A DNA stretch of 9,299 nucleotides from an uncultured Thermoleophilia bacterium (GCA_902806305.1 CADCWC010000152.1:1-9299); one strand, 5' to 3'; counted from the stretch's first letter, positions 1 through 6,706 are shown. Notes: generated by a model from the sequence alone, not told the origin. A program made the numbers and translations.

Positions 1-61
1 GCTGAAGCCAGTGGTCCGCGACGCCGGGCGGATGGACCCTTCCGCAGCCCGACGCACCCCC

Positions 62-80
62 CGACGTCCGGGTGACGTCG
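62..80 (-). terminator. Possible hairpin downstream of the LuxR-type gene
   Basis: CGACGTC (62-68) and GACGTCG (74-80) form a perfect 7-bp inverted repeat with a 5-nt loop, 26 nt past the stop codon of the minus-strand regulator. There is no T-tract on either side, so it is at best a GC-type terminator or 3' mRNA structure. The rest of 1-105 shows no gene in either direction. Confidence 0.3.
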
Positions 81-105
81 AACTGGCGCGGCCGGAACTC
101 GGGCG

Positions 106-897
106 TCAGCGCCAGGCCAGCGCGGCGGCCTCGGCCCTCGTGTGCGCGCCGAGCTTCGTCGAGACGTTCACCAGGTGGGTTCGGACGGTGGCCGGCGAGA
201 CGACGAGGCGCGCGGCGATCTCGGCGTTCGTGAGGCCCTCGCGAACCGCGGACAGGATCTCCAGTTCACGCGGCGTCAGACCGGCCGCGCGCTGCCGACG
301 CCGCACCGCATCGGCGACCTCGATCGGTCGGCACAGGTACGGCCGCACCGTCTCCAGGATCGCCCGCTGCCGCTCGCCGAACGGCCGGCCTTCGGCCTCC
401 GTGTTGAACATGATGGAGCGGCGGGCGCCGTCCGGGCGGTCCGGCAGCGTCACCATCGCCTGCAGGAGCCGGTCGGCAGGGATCACCCACTCGCGGAAGA
501 ACGCGTTCCGGCGCAGCGTGCGGCGCGTCGTCACATCCCACAGGAGCCGTACGCCGACCCGCGGCGCGGCGGTGATCGGGTAGGCCGGGATCAGGTCCCA
601 GAAGACATCCTGCCAGGGGCCGTCCTCCCACGGGTCCTCGGCCATCGCCACGGACTGCTCGATCAGGATCCCCTGCGCCGGCGGCCGAGGCTCCACGATG
701 TAGTCGGTCCAGACCGCGTCGACAACCGTCTGCAGCGCGGACAGGAGCTCCAGGCTGAAGGTGTCGGCCTCGGGGTCGTAGCCGATCGAGCCGACGACGT
801 CGAGCAGGCCGTGCAGGTCCCGCCTACCGAGCGGTGCCACGCGGCGATGATACGCCGCCGATCGCGCGAACGCACGCGCCGCGACCACCTCCGACAT
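106..897 (-). CDS. LuxR-type HTH transcriptional regulator
   Basis: The 263-residue protein ends in a textbook LuxR/NarL winged-type HTH (about residues 207-263). It begins LTPRELEIL and continues with GLTNAEIAARLVVSPATVRTHL, whose second half is the recognition helix; the domain reaches the last residue. Residues about 25-190 form an alpha/beta sensor-like region (WDLIPAYPIT, a Phe/Arg-rich middle, then FGERQRAILETVRPYL). This resembles the GAF-like N-terminal half of many actinobacterial LuxR regulators; no response-regulator Asp pocket is visible, so it is not a phospho-receiver. It is a cytoplasmic DNA-binding protein with unknown ligand and targets. The ATG at 897 lacks a clear Shine-Dalgarno and follows rtcB by 63 nt on the same strand, suggesting co-transcription with the RNA ligase. 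Family assignment is firm; the role in controlling rtcB is inference. Confidence 0.9.
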   Translation of the reverse strand: MSEVVAARAFARSAAYHRRVAPLGRRDLHGLLDVVGSIGYDPEADTFSLELLSALQTVVDAVWTDYIVEPRPPAQGILIEQSVAMAEDPWEDGPWQDVFWDLIPAYPITAAPRVGVRLLWDVTTRRTLRRNAFFREWVIPADRLLQAMVTLPDRPDGARRSIMFNTEAEGRPFGERQRAILETVRPYLCRPIEVADAVRRRQRAAGLTPRELEILSAVREGLTNAEIAARLVVSPATVRTHLVNVSTKLGAHTRAEAAALAWR

Positions 898-960
898 CGG
901 CGCTCGTGCCGGCGGGGACCGGCGCCCGTCCGGCGGCCCGTACGACCGTGAGCGCGAGCC

Positions 961-2196
961 TCAGTCCCTGTAGGGGTCACGCACCTCGGCGCCCGCCATG
1001 ACGACCCCGACCGGCCGGAGGAGGTGCCGGATGGCCAGTGTGTCGCTATGGGCGTCGAGGACGTTCCGCAGGGGCCGGTACACGTGCGGGGACTCGTCGA
1101 CGTCGCCCCCGCGCACCACGACGCCGAACGTCTCCGTCCGCTCGCGCATCATCGCCGGGGTGACCCGGCCGGGACGTCGGACACGGCCGTGCTTCGGGCG
1201 GCTGCCCCTGGCCTGGGAGCGGGACATGACCCGTCCCGCTCCGTGGACGGTGGACCGGAGGGCGGCCTTCGACTCCTCCGTGTCGACGCCCTCGACCACG
1301 GCGGCGATGTCGCCCATCGAGCCGCCCACGAAGCCGAGCTGACCCGGGAACGCCGGCGTGGCGCCCTTGCGCACGACCCAGACCTTCCGACCGTCGTGCT
1401 CCTCCTCCCAGGCGAAGTTGTGGTGGTTGTGGACCGTGAGCGTCGCCTCGGCCCCGAGCAGACCGAGCACCTTCGCGACGACGTGCTCGCGGCCCGCGTA
1501 GGCGTACTCGCCCGCGAGTCGCATGGCCGCCACGTAGCTCTCGAACAGCGTCGGCTCGCGGCCGTGGTCGATCAGGGCCGGCGTCTCCTGCGGCGTCCCA
1601 CCCTTCACGCCCTCGCCCCACCGGCCGGTCCGCGCCAGGTTGATGAAGCCGCTCGCGGTCCTGTGGCCGAGGCCGCGGGAGCCGAAGTGGCAGGCGACCC
1701 ACACGGGGTCGCCCTCGGCCGGTCCATGGTCGGACCGCTGCTCCACCAGGACGTCGACGTAGTGGTTGCCCGAGCCGACGGTGCCGAGCTGCCTCCGGGC
1801 CGTGTCTCTGAGGTGGCGGAGCTCCCGGATCTCCGTCCAGACGGCGGCGTCGAACAGGGGGTGGTCGACGAGCTCGTCGTTGCGCCCGCCGAGCCCGAAG
1901 CTCACCCGTCGCGCGATCTCGTCCACGAGGCGCTCGACCTCGCCCGCGATCTCCCCCCGCACCCGGTCCGTCCGGACGGCCATCACGCCGCAGCCGATGT
2001 CGAAGCCGACGCCCGTGGGGGAGACCATGTCCTCGTAGGCGATGACGCCGCCGATCGGCTGCGAGTAGCCGAGGTGGTGGTCGGCCATGAGCGCGGTCGC
2101 CCGGACGCGCCCCACCTCGGCGCAGGTCCGCATCTGCTCGACCGCTCCGGGGTCGGGCGTGCCCCAGACGTTGATGCCCTCGACACGCTGGTACAC
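961..2196 (-). CDS. rtcB: RtcB-family RNA ligase (3'-phosphate/5'-OH)
   Basis: RtcB joins RNA ends carrying 3'-phosphate or 2',3'-cyclic phosphate to 5'-OH ends, using GTP and Mn2+, in tRNA splicing or RNA repair. The 411-residue length is close to E. coli RtcB (408). All signature motifs are present in order: DIGCG (D66, C69; metal ligands), GSGNH (H145), CHFGSRGLG (H170), the VHNHHN histidine cluster (256-259), RKGATPA (277-283), GGSMGD (291-296) and VHGAGR, where H318 matches the histidine that is guanylylated in characterised RtcB enzymes. The enzyme should therefore be active. Start is GTG at 2194-2196. A TAGGCT hexamer lies only 7 nt upstream, so the mRNA may be leaderless. The stop at 961 is followed by the LuxR-type gene. 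No archease gene, the usual RtcB activator, is in the window. A PrfH or tRNA-damage link cannot be judged here. Confidence 0.95.
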   Translation of the reverse strand: MYQRVEGINVWGTPDPGAVEQMRTCAEVGRVRATALMADHHLGYSQPIGGVIAYEDMVSPTGVGFDIGCGVMAVRTDRVRGEIAGEVERLVDEIARRVSFGLGGRNDELVDHPLFDAAVWTEIRELRHLRDTARRQLGTVGSGNHYVDVLVEQRSDHGPAEGDPVWVACHFGSRGLGHRTASGFINLARTGRWGEGVKGGTPQETPALIDHGREPTLFESYVAAMRLAGEYAYAGREHVVAKVLGLLGAEATLTVHNHHNFAWEEEHDGRKVWVVRKGATPAFPGQLGFVGGSMGDIAAVVEGVDTEESKAALRSTVHGAGRVMSRSQARGSRPKHGRVRRPGRVTPAMMRERTETFGVVVRGGDVDESPHVYRPLRNVLDAHSDTLAIRHLLRPVGVVMAGAEVRDPYRD

Positions 2197-2203
2197 GGCT
2201 CCG

Positions 2204-2209
2204 AGCCTA
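2204..2209 (-). promoter_or_regulatory. Candidate -10 element of rtcB
   Basis: On the minus strand the sequence reads TAGGCT, then CGGAGCC, then GTG. The hexamer ends 7 nt before the start codon, which puts the expected transcription start at or next to the GTG. No good -35 hexamer is seen 16-19 nt further up. Support is the resemblance to TAGACT, TATACT and TACGCT upstream of other genes here. Confidence 0.4.
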
Positions 2210-2249
2210 ACGGTCTCGAGCCGCTCCGGGTGCGCCGGTCGTGCGTGCC

Positions 2250-2289
2250 GTTTCGCGCGCCGGCGACGGGGGAGACGGTTCGGCGAAAC
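2250..2289. repeat. Inverted repeat in the divergent rtcB/Gly-rich gene intergenic region
   Basis: GTTTCGC (2250-2256) and GCGAAAC (2283-2289) form a perfect 7-bp inverted repeat with a 26-nt spacer, inside the 119-bp gap between the two divergent genes. It could be an operator for a dimer bound on both half-sites, but a 7-bp repeat in GC-rich DNA can also arise by chance. Nothing else clear is seen in 2197-2315 apart from the rtcB -10 element and the RBS at 2303-2308. Confidence 0.25.
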
Positions 2290-2315
2290 TTGGCAGCGAT
2301 GCAGGGAGTAGATGC

Positions 2316-2759
2316 GTGGGACTTCTCGACAACATCCTCGGCAGCGGCGGCGATCGCCAGGGCCTGGACGACTTCGTCAACCGGTACGAGCAGGGCGCGC
2401 CCTACGACGGCATCTCGGACGACGAGGCGCTCTCGCAGCACGACCGGTTCGCGCAGCACCTCTCGGACGACGAGTACCGCGAGCACGCGGAGCAGGCCGT
2501 CTCCAGGCTCGGGCCGGACGAGCAGCAGCAGCTCGGGTCGTTCCTCTCCGGCCGCGCGCAGCAGCAGGGCGTCGACGTCGGCGGCCTGCTCGGCGGCGGC
2601 GGCCTCGGCGGGATGCTCGGCGGCGGCGGTGGCGGTGGCATGAACCCGGCGGCGCTCGCGATGCTGATGAGCGGTCTGAACGGGCACGGCGGCCAGCGAG
2701 GCTTCGGGAACATCCTCGGCGGTGGTGGCGGTGGGGCCCTGGGCAATCCGGTGGCCTAG
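2316..2759 (+). CDS. Gly-rich acidic small protein, function unknown
   Basis: The 147-residue product starts at GTG 2316, chosen because AGGGAG (2303-2308) lies 7 nt upstream and the N-terminus MGLLDNILG is like that of many short actinobacterial proteins. Residues about 16-85 are charged and helical with a recognisable style (LDDFVNRYEQGAPYDGISDD, then DDEYREHAEQAVSRLGPDEQ), rich in Asp, Glu and Gln. Residues about 88-141 are three Gly-rich stretches (GGLLGGGGLGG, GGGGGGG, LGGGGGG) split by a hydrophobic helix (PAALAMLMSGL). It has no signal peptide and no catalytic motif. I recall similar uncharacterised actinobacterial proteins with the YEQG-PYDGISDDE segment, and the MGLLD start recalls the DUF937/YidB group, but I cannot assign a family with certainty. 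Divergent from rtcB; a link to it is unproven. Confidence 0.75.
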   Translation: MGLLDNILGSGGDRQGLDDFVNRYEQGAPYDGISDDEALSQHDRFAQHLSDDEYREHAEQAVSRLGPDEQQQLGSFLSGRAQQQGVDVGGLLGGGGLGGMLGGGGGGGMNPAALAMLMSGLNGHGGQRGFGNILGGGGGGALGNPVA

Positions 2760-2821
2760 GCCGCACTCGCCGGGGTGGCCGCGATGGCGGCCCGCCGCAT
2801 GATGTCGCGCTGATACCGGAC

Positions 2822-2849
2822 GGTGCCGCCGGCTCAGGCCGGCGGCACC
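2822..2849. terminator. Bidirectional hairpin between convergent genes
   Basis: GGTGCCGCCGGC (2822-2833), loop TCAG, GCCGGCGGCACC (2838-2849): a perfect 12-bp stem with a 4-nt loop. It lies 62 nt after the Gly-rich gene and covers the last codons and stop (TGA, 2834-2836 read on minus) of the hydrolase. Its position between convergent genes suits a shared terminator. It lacks a T-tract in both directions, as is common in high-GC actinobacteria. Confidence 0.65.
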
Positions 2850-3778
2850 AGATCCTCGAGCAGCGTGCGGATCGAGGGCGCGTCGTGGGCCATCTGCCAG
2901 GCGTCGGCGGCGGACACGAGCACCAGCTCGAGGCTCGGCACGACGAGGATGTACTGGCCACCCCAGCCGCCCGCGAAGTACGCCGACCGCCCGGCCACCG
3001 GCCCGACCCACCAGCCGTAGCCGTAGCCCGTCTCCTCAGGCGGCCCTCCGGCGCTGTGCGCCCGTGTGGCCGCCCTCACCCAGTCCTCGTCGACGATGCG
3101 GCGGCCTCGACCGACGCCGCCCGCGAGGAACAGCTCGCCGAGCCGGGCGGCGTCACGGGGGGCCAGACGCAGGTCCGTCGATCCCACGGTGTGCCCCTCC
3201 GGATCGGCGGGCCAGTCGTGCCGACCGATGCCGAGCGGCCCGAACAGGTGCTCGGCGGCCGCATCGGCGACCGTCCGGCCGAGGGCGCGCTGCACCATCA
3301 CGGCTGCTACGTGCGTGAGCCCGTTGTCGTAGCCGAACGTCTCGCCCGGCTCTCCGACCAGCGGGGAGTCGAGGGTCGCCTCCACCCAGGGCCGGTCCTG
3401 GTAGAAGAGCCCGTCCATGTCCCACCGCGGCCCGACGTCGAGCCCCGCGGTCATCGTCAGCAGATGCTCGAGGGTGATCCGGCGACGTGGGTCATCGGGG
3501 CGCCACGGGACCTCGAGGACGTCGTCGACCCGCGTGGTGAGCGCCAGCGCACCCGCGCGGACGGCGACCGCCGCCACCGTGGCCGTGAAGCTCTTCGTGA
3601 CGGAGTACAGGCTGCAGAGGTTGCCGGGCCACGTGCCGCCGTACGCACCGACGAACACGTCGCGACCGCCCTGCACGACGACCACACCGCGGACGTGCCG
3701 CAGGCGCGGGTCCGTGCGGACCAGGCGGTCGACGCCGGCCACGCGCTCCTCGTCGACCGGCGGGATCGCCGGGGTCAC
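2834..3778 (-). CDS. Serine hydrolase, beta-lactamase/class C PBP fold
   Basis: The 314-residue protein belongs to the beta-lactamase-related serine hydrolases (Pfam Beta-lactamase type). Motif 1 is SVTKS (nucleophile S59, K62), motif 2 is YDN (Y150, N152), and the third strand carries GGWGGQY (270-276) in place of KTG/HxG. The flanking blocks ITLEHLLTMTAGL, PGETFGYDN and YGYGWWV are typical of the group, which includes esterases, D-aminopeptidases and peptidases more often than true beta-lactamases. The substrate cannot be told from sequence. The start is GTG at 3776-3778 with no evident Shine-Dalgarno; the N-terminus has no signal peptide or lipobox, so as annotated it is cytoplasmic. The stop codon lies in the shared terminator hairpin. 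No resistance role should be assumed. Confidence 0.9.
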   Translation of the reverse strand: MTPAIPPVDEERVAGVDRLVRTDPRLRHVRGVVVVQGGRDVFVGAYGGTWPGNLCSLYSVTKSFTATVAAVAVRAGALALTTRVDDVLEVPWRPDDPRRRITLEHLLTMTAGLDVGPRWDMDGLFYQDRPWVEATLDSPLVGEPGETFGYDNGLTHVAAVMVQRALGRTVADAAAEHLFGPLGIGRHDWPADPEGHTVGSTDLRLAPRDAARLGELFLAGGVGRGRRIVDEDWVRAATRAHSAGGPPEETGYGYGWWVGPVAGRSAYFAGGWGGQYILVVPSLELVLVSAADAWQMAHDAPSIRTLLEDLVPPA

Positions 3779-3933
3779 GAGCGCGCCGCGGACGACGGTA
3801 CGACGCGCATCGGCAGAGGCGATCGGCGGGGCCGCCCCTGACGGGAACCCGGGTCACCACCGAACGGCACCCCACCGACCGTCGTCAGCGTCGCCGTCCC
3901 CTCGATCGACCAAACCACCACGGCGCAGATGTA

Positions 3934-4202
3934 TCAGGTGCATCGACCAGCGTGCGACGGTGCGTCACGAGCGTGCGGCTCGGCCTGCTCGATGCGCGAA
4001 GGCCCGCTGTGGCCCTCGGGGTGGGGATGGTCCTCAGGAACGCCCGCACCTTCCGGCCCGTGAGCCGTTCGACCGGCTCGCAGAACTCCTGCACGGTCGC
4101 GTACCGGAACACCATCCGGATGTCGTGGAGGCGCTGGTGCTCGCCCATCGCCACCAGGTTCCGCTGCGCCGGGTCAGCGTGTCGCCGCCCCAGCCTCGTG
4201 GC
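3934..4202 (-). pseudogene. Decayed MpsC/DUF2294-family gene remnant
   Basis: Three pieces on the minus strand read like one DUF2294 protein (family of MpsC, a component of the MpsABC membrane-potential/bicarbonate-linked system), but not in one frame. Core: 4172-4026, 49 codons from PAQRNLVAMGEHQRL through EFCEPVERLTGRKVRAFL, the most conserved DUF2294 segment. Tail: 4023-3934, starting HPEGHSGPSRIEQAEP and ending in TGA, one frame away, so the roughly 15-20 residues normally between RAF and the HPEG-like tail are gone. Upstream of the core, TRLG is followed in the next frame by GDTLT and then by PAQRN in the first frame again, consistent with a compensating +1/-1 pair at 4187 and about 4172. 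No N-terminal portion or start is identifiable; the right boundary is approximate. Family recall is from memory. It is almost certainly non-functional. Confidence 0.7.
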
Positions 4203-4426
4203 CGCCGCTCGCTCCAGGCCGGCGTGCGCGCCGAGAGAGAAGAGAGAAGGTGCCCCAAGGTCCAGGCCACCGCGTGGACTGGGCCTGCGGGACCAGTCGA
4301 CCGGTCGACCGCCGAGGCGAAACGACGCTCGGAGCGGGCGGCCGGGGCCCTTCGCCGTCCCCTGCGACAGTCCTTCCGACCGCTCGCCTAGACTGCCTCC
4401 GCCGGTCCTCCGACCGGCCTCCCGCC
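4203..4426. other. Non-coding stretch upstream of the RodZ-like gene
   Basis: I see no supportable gene here. It holds a purine run (about 4233-4250, GAGAGAGAAGAGAGAAGG), a perfect 14-bp palindrome GTCGACCGGTCGAC (4296-4309), and a 6-bp hairpin GCCGGT/ACCGGC (4401-4406 and 4413-4418) ending 8 nt before the RodZ-like ATG. The missing N-terminal part of the MpsC-like gene would have been here, but I cannot recognise it. The companion stretch 3779-3933 is likewise empty apart from being the hydrolase upstream region. Confidence 0.5.
4389..4394 (+). promoter_or_regulatory. Candidate -10 element of the rodZ-like/cinA unit
   Basis: TAGACT lies 32 nt before the ATG at 4427. The only -35-like match is GCGACA (4364-4369), with a long 19-nt spacer, so the -35 is doubtful. 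The hairpin at 4401-4418 would fall in the 5' leader. Confidence 0.4.
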
Positions 4427-5233
4427 ATGTTCGAAATCGGACCCGCACTCCGCCAAGCCCGCGAGCGTCGACGCCTCGGTCTCGACCAGGCCGAGGCCGA
4501 GACGAAGGTCCGGGCCCGCTACCTGCGCGCGCTGGAGGAGGAGGACTTCGACCTCATCCCGGGGCCCGCGTACGTCAAGGGGTTCCTCCGCACCTACGCC
4601 GACTACCTCGACCTCGACGGGCGCCTGTTCGTGGAGGAGTACAACTGCCGCTTCGTGGACCCCCGGCTCGAGGACGAGCTGCTGTTCCCACGCACGCGGG
4701 CCATGCCGCCGCGGCCGCGTCGACGGGCCAAGCGCGAGGCCGACCTCATCCTCGTCGTGCTGGCCGCGATCGTGGCGCTGACGGTGATCGTCGCGATCGG
4801 CTGGACCTACGCCGACGACCCGGGGCGGCCGACGGCCGCGTTCCTGCCCGCGACCACCGCCGCCGAGCGGGCGTCCTCGCTCGTCGACCCGCGCATCGAG
4901 GGCGCGCGGGACACGCAGGCGCAGTCGCGACAGGCGGCGAAGGCGGCCGCGCCGCGCAAGCCGGTGCGGCTCCTGGCGCGCACCACGGCCCCGTGCTGGC
5001 TGAAGATCTGGCGCGGTCGCGACCAGTCGGGCGAGGCCGTCTACGTCGGGACCCTCGACCCCGCGGGCCCGGACGGCGGCACGACGAAGCTCCTGCGCTC
5101 GCCGACCGGCTTCACCGTCCAGATCGGCAACGCGGGCGCGCTCGAGCTCGTCGTCAACGGCCGACCCCAGAGCCTCGGCTCCCGGAACCTCCTGTTCTAC
5201 GTCGCGCCCGACGGCACGGTGACGCCCGCCTGA
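4427..5233 (+). CDS. RodZ-like HTH/transmembrane/DUF4115 protein
   Basis: The 268-residue single-pass membrane protein has a cytoplasmic HTH_25-type helix-turn-helix (about residues 1-66; IGPALRQARERRRLGLDQAE, then the diagnostic ETKVRARYLRALEEEDFDLI and GPAYVKGFLRTYADYL), a basic juxtamembrane stretch (RPRRRAKR, 96-103), a transmembrane helix (about 106-128), a flexible Ala/Gln linker, and an extracytoplasmic DUF4115 beta domain (about 180-266; RLLARTTAPCWLKI through LLFYVAPDGTV). This is the RodZ architecture; RodZ couples MreB filaments to the cell-wall synthesis machinery, but in actinobacteria without MreB the role is open. The start is ATG 4427 because it places the HTH exactly at the N-terminus; a Shine-Dalgarno is not evident. 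Its stop overlaps the cinA start (TGATG), so translation is probably coupled. Confidence 0.88.
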   Translation: MFEIGPALRQARERRRLGLDQAEAETKVRARYLRALEEEDFDLIPGPAYVKGFLRTYADYLDLDGRLFVEEYNCRFVDPRLEDELLFPRTRAMPPRPRRRAKREADLILVVLAAIVALTVIVAIGWTYADDPGRPTAAFLPATTAAERASSLVDPRIEGARDTQAQSRQAAKAAAPRKPVRLLARTTAPCWLKIWRGRDQSGEAVYVGTLDPAGPDGGTTKLLRSPTGFTVQIGNAGALELVVNGRPQSLGSRNLLFYVAPDGTVTPA

Positions 5234-6552
5234 TGGCGGACGCGACCGTGGCCGCCGCAGAGGCGCCGGCGGCCGCCGCCGCGAGGCGACCCCGGGCCGG
5301 GATCCTCGTCACGGGCTCCGAGCTCCTGCTCGGCCAGACGCAGGACCGGAACAGCGGCTGGCTCGCCGGGCGTCTCGACGAGCACGGCGTGCGTCTCGAG
5401 CGGGTGCTCACGGTCGACGACGACGGCGCGGGGATCGAGGAGGGACTCCGGGAGCTGCTCGACCGGGGCGTCGACCTGATCCTCACCTCAGGCGGGCTCG
5501 GGCCCACCCACGACGACCGAACCGTCGCCGCGGTCGCCGCCGTGGTCGGGCGTCGGCTCGTCGTCGACGAGCCGACGCTGCACCGCATCGACGAGATCAC
5601 CGCCGCCTTCGCCGCGGGCCGCGGCCTCGACCCGGCCGCCTGGTCCCACGGCAACCGGAAGCAGGCCTCCGTGCCGGAGGGCGCGGCAGTGCTGCCGCCG
5701 GTCGGGACGGCGCCCGGCGTGGTCGTGTCCGTCGGCGAGCAGCGCGTCGTCGTTCTGCCCGGACCGCCCTCCGAGCTGCAGACGATGTGGGCGACGCTTC
5801 CCGCCCACCCGGACCTTGCGCACCTCCTCGGCGGGCCCGCGGGGCCTCGTCGGACGCTCCGCCTGTACGGCACGCCGGAGTCGCAGGTGGCCGACGTGTT
5901 CGCCGCGCTCGGTGGCGACGGGCACGGCACGGAGACCACCATCTGCGCCTCGCGCTCCGAGATCTCGGTCGTGATCCGGGACGCGGGCGGCGGCGAGGGC
6001 GCGGTCGGACACCTGGCGGACGGACTCGAGGCCCGACTCGGCGCGGCGGTCTACGCCACCGATCCACGCCCGCTGGAGAAGCTTCTCGTCGACCGGCTGC
6101 GCAGCGCACGGCTCACGTTGGCCACGGCCGAGTCCTGCACCGCGGGCCTCGTCGCGTCGCGCCTCGGCGCCGTGGCGGGCGTCTCCGACGTGCTGCTCGG
6201 CGGCGTCGTCAGCTACGCCGATGCCGTCAAGGCCGACCTGCTCGACGTCCCCACGGCGCTCCTCGAGCGCCACGGCGCGGTGTCGGCCGCCGTCGCCGCC
6301 GCGATGGCCGAGGGCGCCCGCCGCACCGTCGGGGCGGACCTCGCCGTGTCGGTCACAGGCATCGCGGGCCCCGGCGGCGCCACGCCTGGCAAGCCGGTCG
6401 GACTCGTCTTCCTGCACGCCGCGGGTCCCGACGGCGGGCGCGCGCTCGAGCGCCGTTTCCGCGGCGACCGGCAGACGGTCCGCGAGTGGTCCGCCACCGC
6501 CGCGCTGCACCTCGTGCGCGCCCTGGTCGAGGACGGGCCCGACCGGACGTGA
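5233..6552 (+). CDS. cinA: CinA: competence/damage-inducible, MoCF plus NMN deamidase domains
   Basis: The 439-residue protein has both classic CinA domains. Residues about 22-190 are the MoCF/MoaB-like domain (AGILVTGSELLLGQTQDRNS; SGGLGPTHDD at 86-95; a GTAPG segment; VVVLPGPPSEL), associated in this family with ADP-ribose pyrophosphatase activity. Residues about 280-435 are the PncC-like C-terminal domain, nicotinamide mononucleotide deamidase (AESCTAG at 299-305 with the catalytic-site Ser, GGVVSYADAVK, TGIAGPGG at 375-382, GKPVGLV). The likely role is salvage of NMN formed by DNA ligase and pyridine nucleotide breakdown. The first 20 residues are an Ala-rich extension that may be non-conserved; GTG at 5248 is an alternative start. 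The one-base overlap with the preceding gene indicates coupled translation. Neighbourhood to recA is widely conserved. Confidence 0.95.
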   Translation: MADATVAAAEAPAAAAARRPRAGILVTGSELLLGQTQDRNSGWLAGRLDEHGVRLERVLTVDDDGAGIEEGLRELLDRGVDLILTSGGLGPTHDDRTVAAVAAVVGRRLVVDEPTLHRIDEITAAFAAGRGLDPAAWSHGNRKQASVPEGAAVLPPVGTAPGVVVSVGEQRVVVLPGPPSELQTMWATLPAHPDLAHLLGGPAGPRRTLRLYGTPESQVADVFAALGGDGHGTETTICASRSEISVVIRDAGGGEGAVGHLADGLEARLGAAVYATDPRPLEKLLVDRLRSARLTLATAESCTAGLVASRLGAVAGVSDVLLGGVVSYADAVKADLLDVPTALLERHGAVSAAVAAAMAEGARRTVGADLAVSVTGIAGPGGATPGKPVGLVFLHAAGPDGGRALERRFRGDRQTVREWSATAALHLVRALVEDGPDRT

Positions 6553-6638
6553 TCGGCGCGCCGGGCGTGCGCTCCGCGCGTCCTGTGCCCGCACGGCGGC
6601 CCCCATCCTCCGCGTCCGAAGCCGTCCGACGACCTTCC

Positions 6639-6644
6639 TATACT
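6639..6644 (+). promoter_or_regulatory. Candidate -10 element of recA
   Basis: TATACT lies 73 nt before the recA ATG, within the 165-bp cinA-recA gap. The region 16-19 nt upstream has no convincing TTGACA-like hexamer. Transcription would start near 6651 and give a leader of about 67 nt. No GAAC-N4-GTTC type LexA operator is visible in 6553-6717. Confidence 0.5.
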
Positions 6645-6706
6645 CGGTGGTCCGGCGTCCTTCGGGTTCGCCCACTCTCTCTCAGCAGCCTCGCCGCCCG
6701 GCGGGG

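Noticed and set aside
11..951. Long plus-strand open frames across the first kilobase
   Set aside because: They lie antisense to the LuxR-type gene, are Arg/Pro-rich, have no recognisable domain, and are expected in very GC-rich DNA.
1024..3841. Very long plus-strand open frames antisense to rtcB and the hydrolase
   Set aside because: They are shadows of strongly supported genes; composition is Arg/Pro/Gly-rich and no family motif is visible.
3895..3945. Locally lower-GC patch with GATACAT as a promoter for the hydrolase
   Set aside because: No -35 at a workable distance, and it overlaps the tail of the pseudogene; too weak to annotate.
4233..4250. GA-rich purine run as a transfer or recombination scar
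   Set aside because: No flanking repeats, no mobile element genes and no base-composition break support this.
4296..4309. 14-bp palindrome GTCGACCGGTCGAC as an operator
   Set aside because: A palindrome this short is expected about once by chance in a 9-kb GC-rich window, and it sits well upstream of the candidate -10.
3885..4448. A 187-residue minus-strand open frame as an intact gene
   Set aside because: Only its middle matches DUF2294; its N-terminal part is unrelated, overlaps the RodZ-like start, and its C-terminal part is out of frame with the true family tail. A pseudogene fits better.
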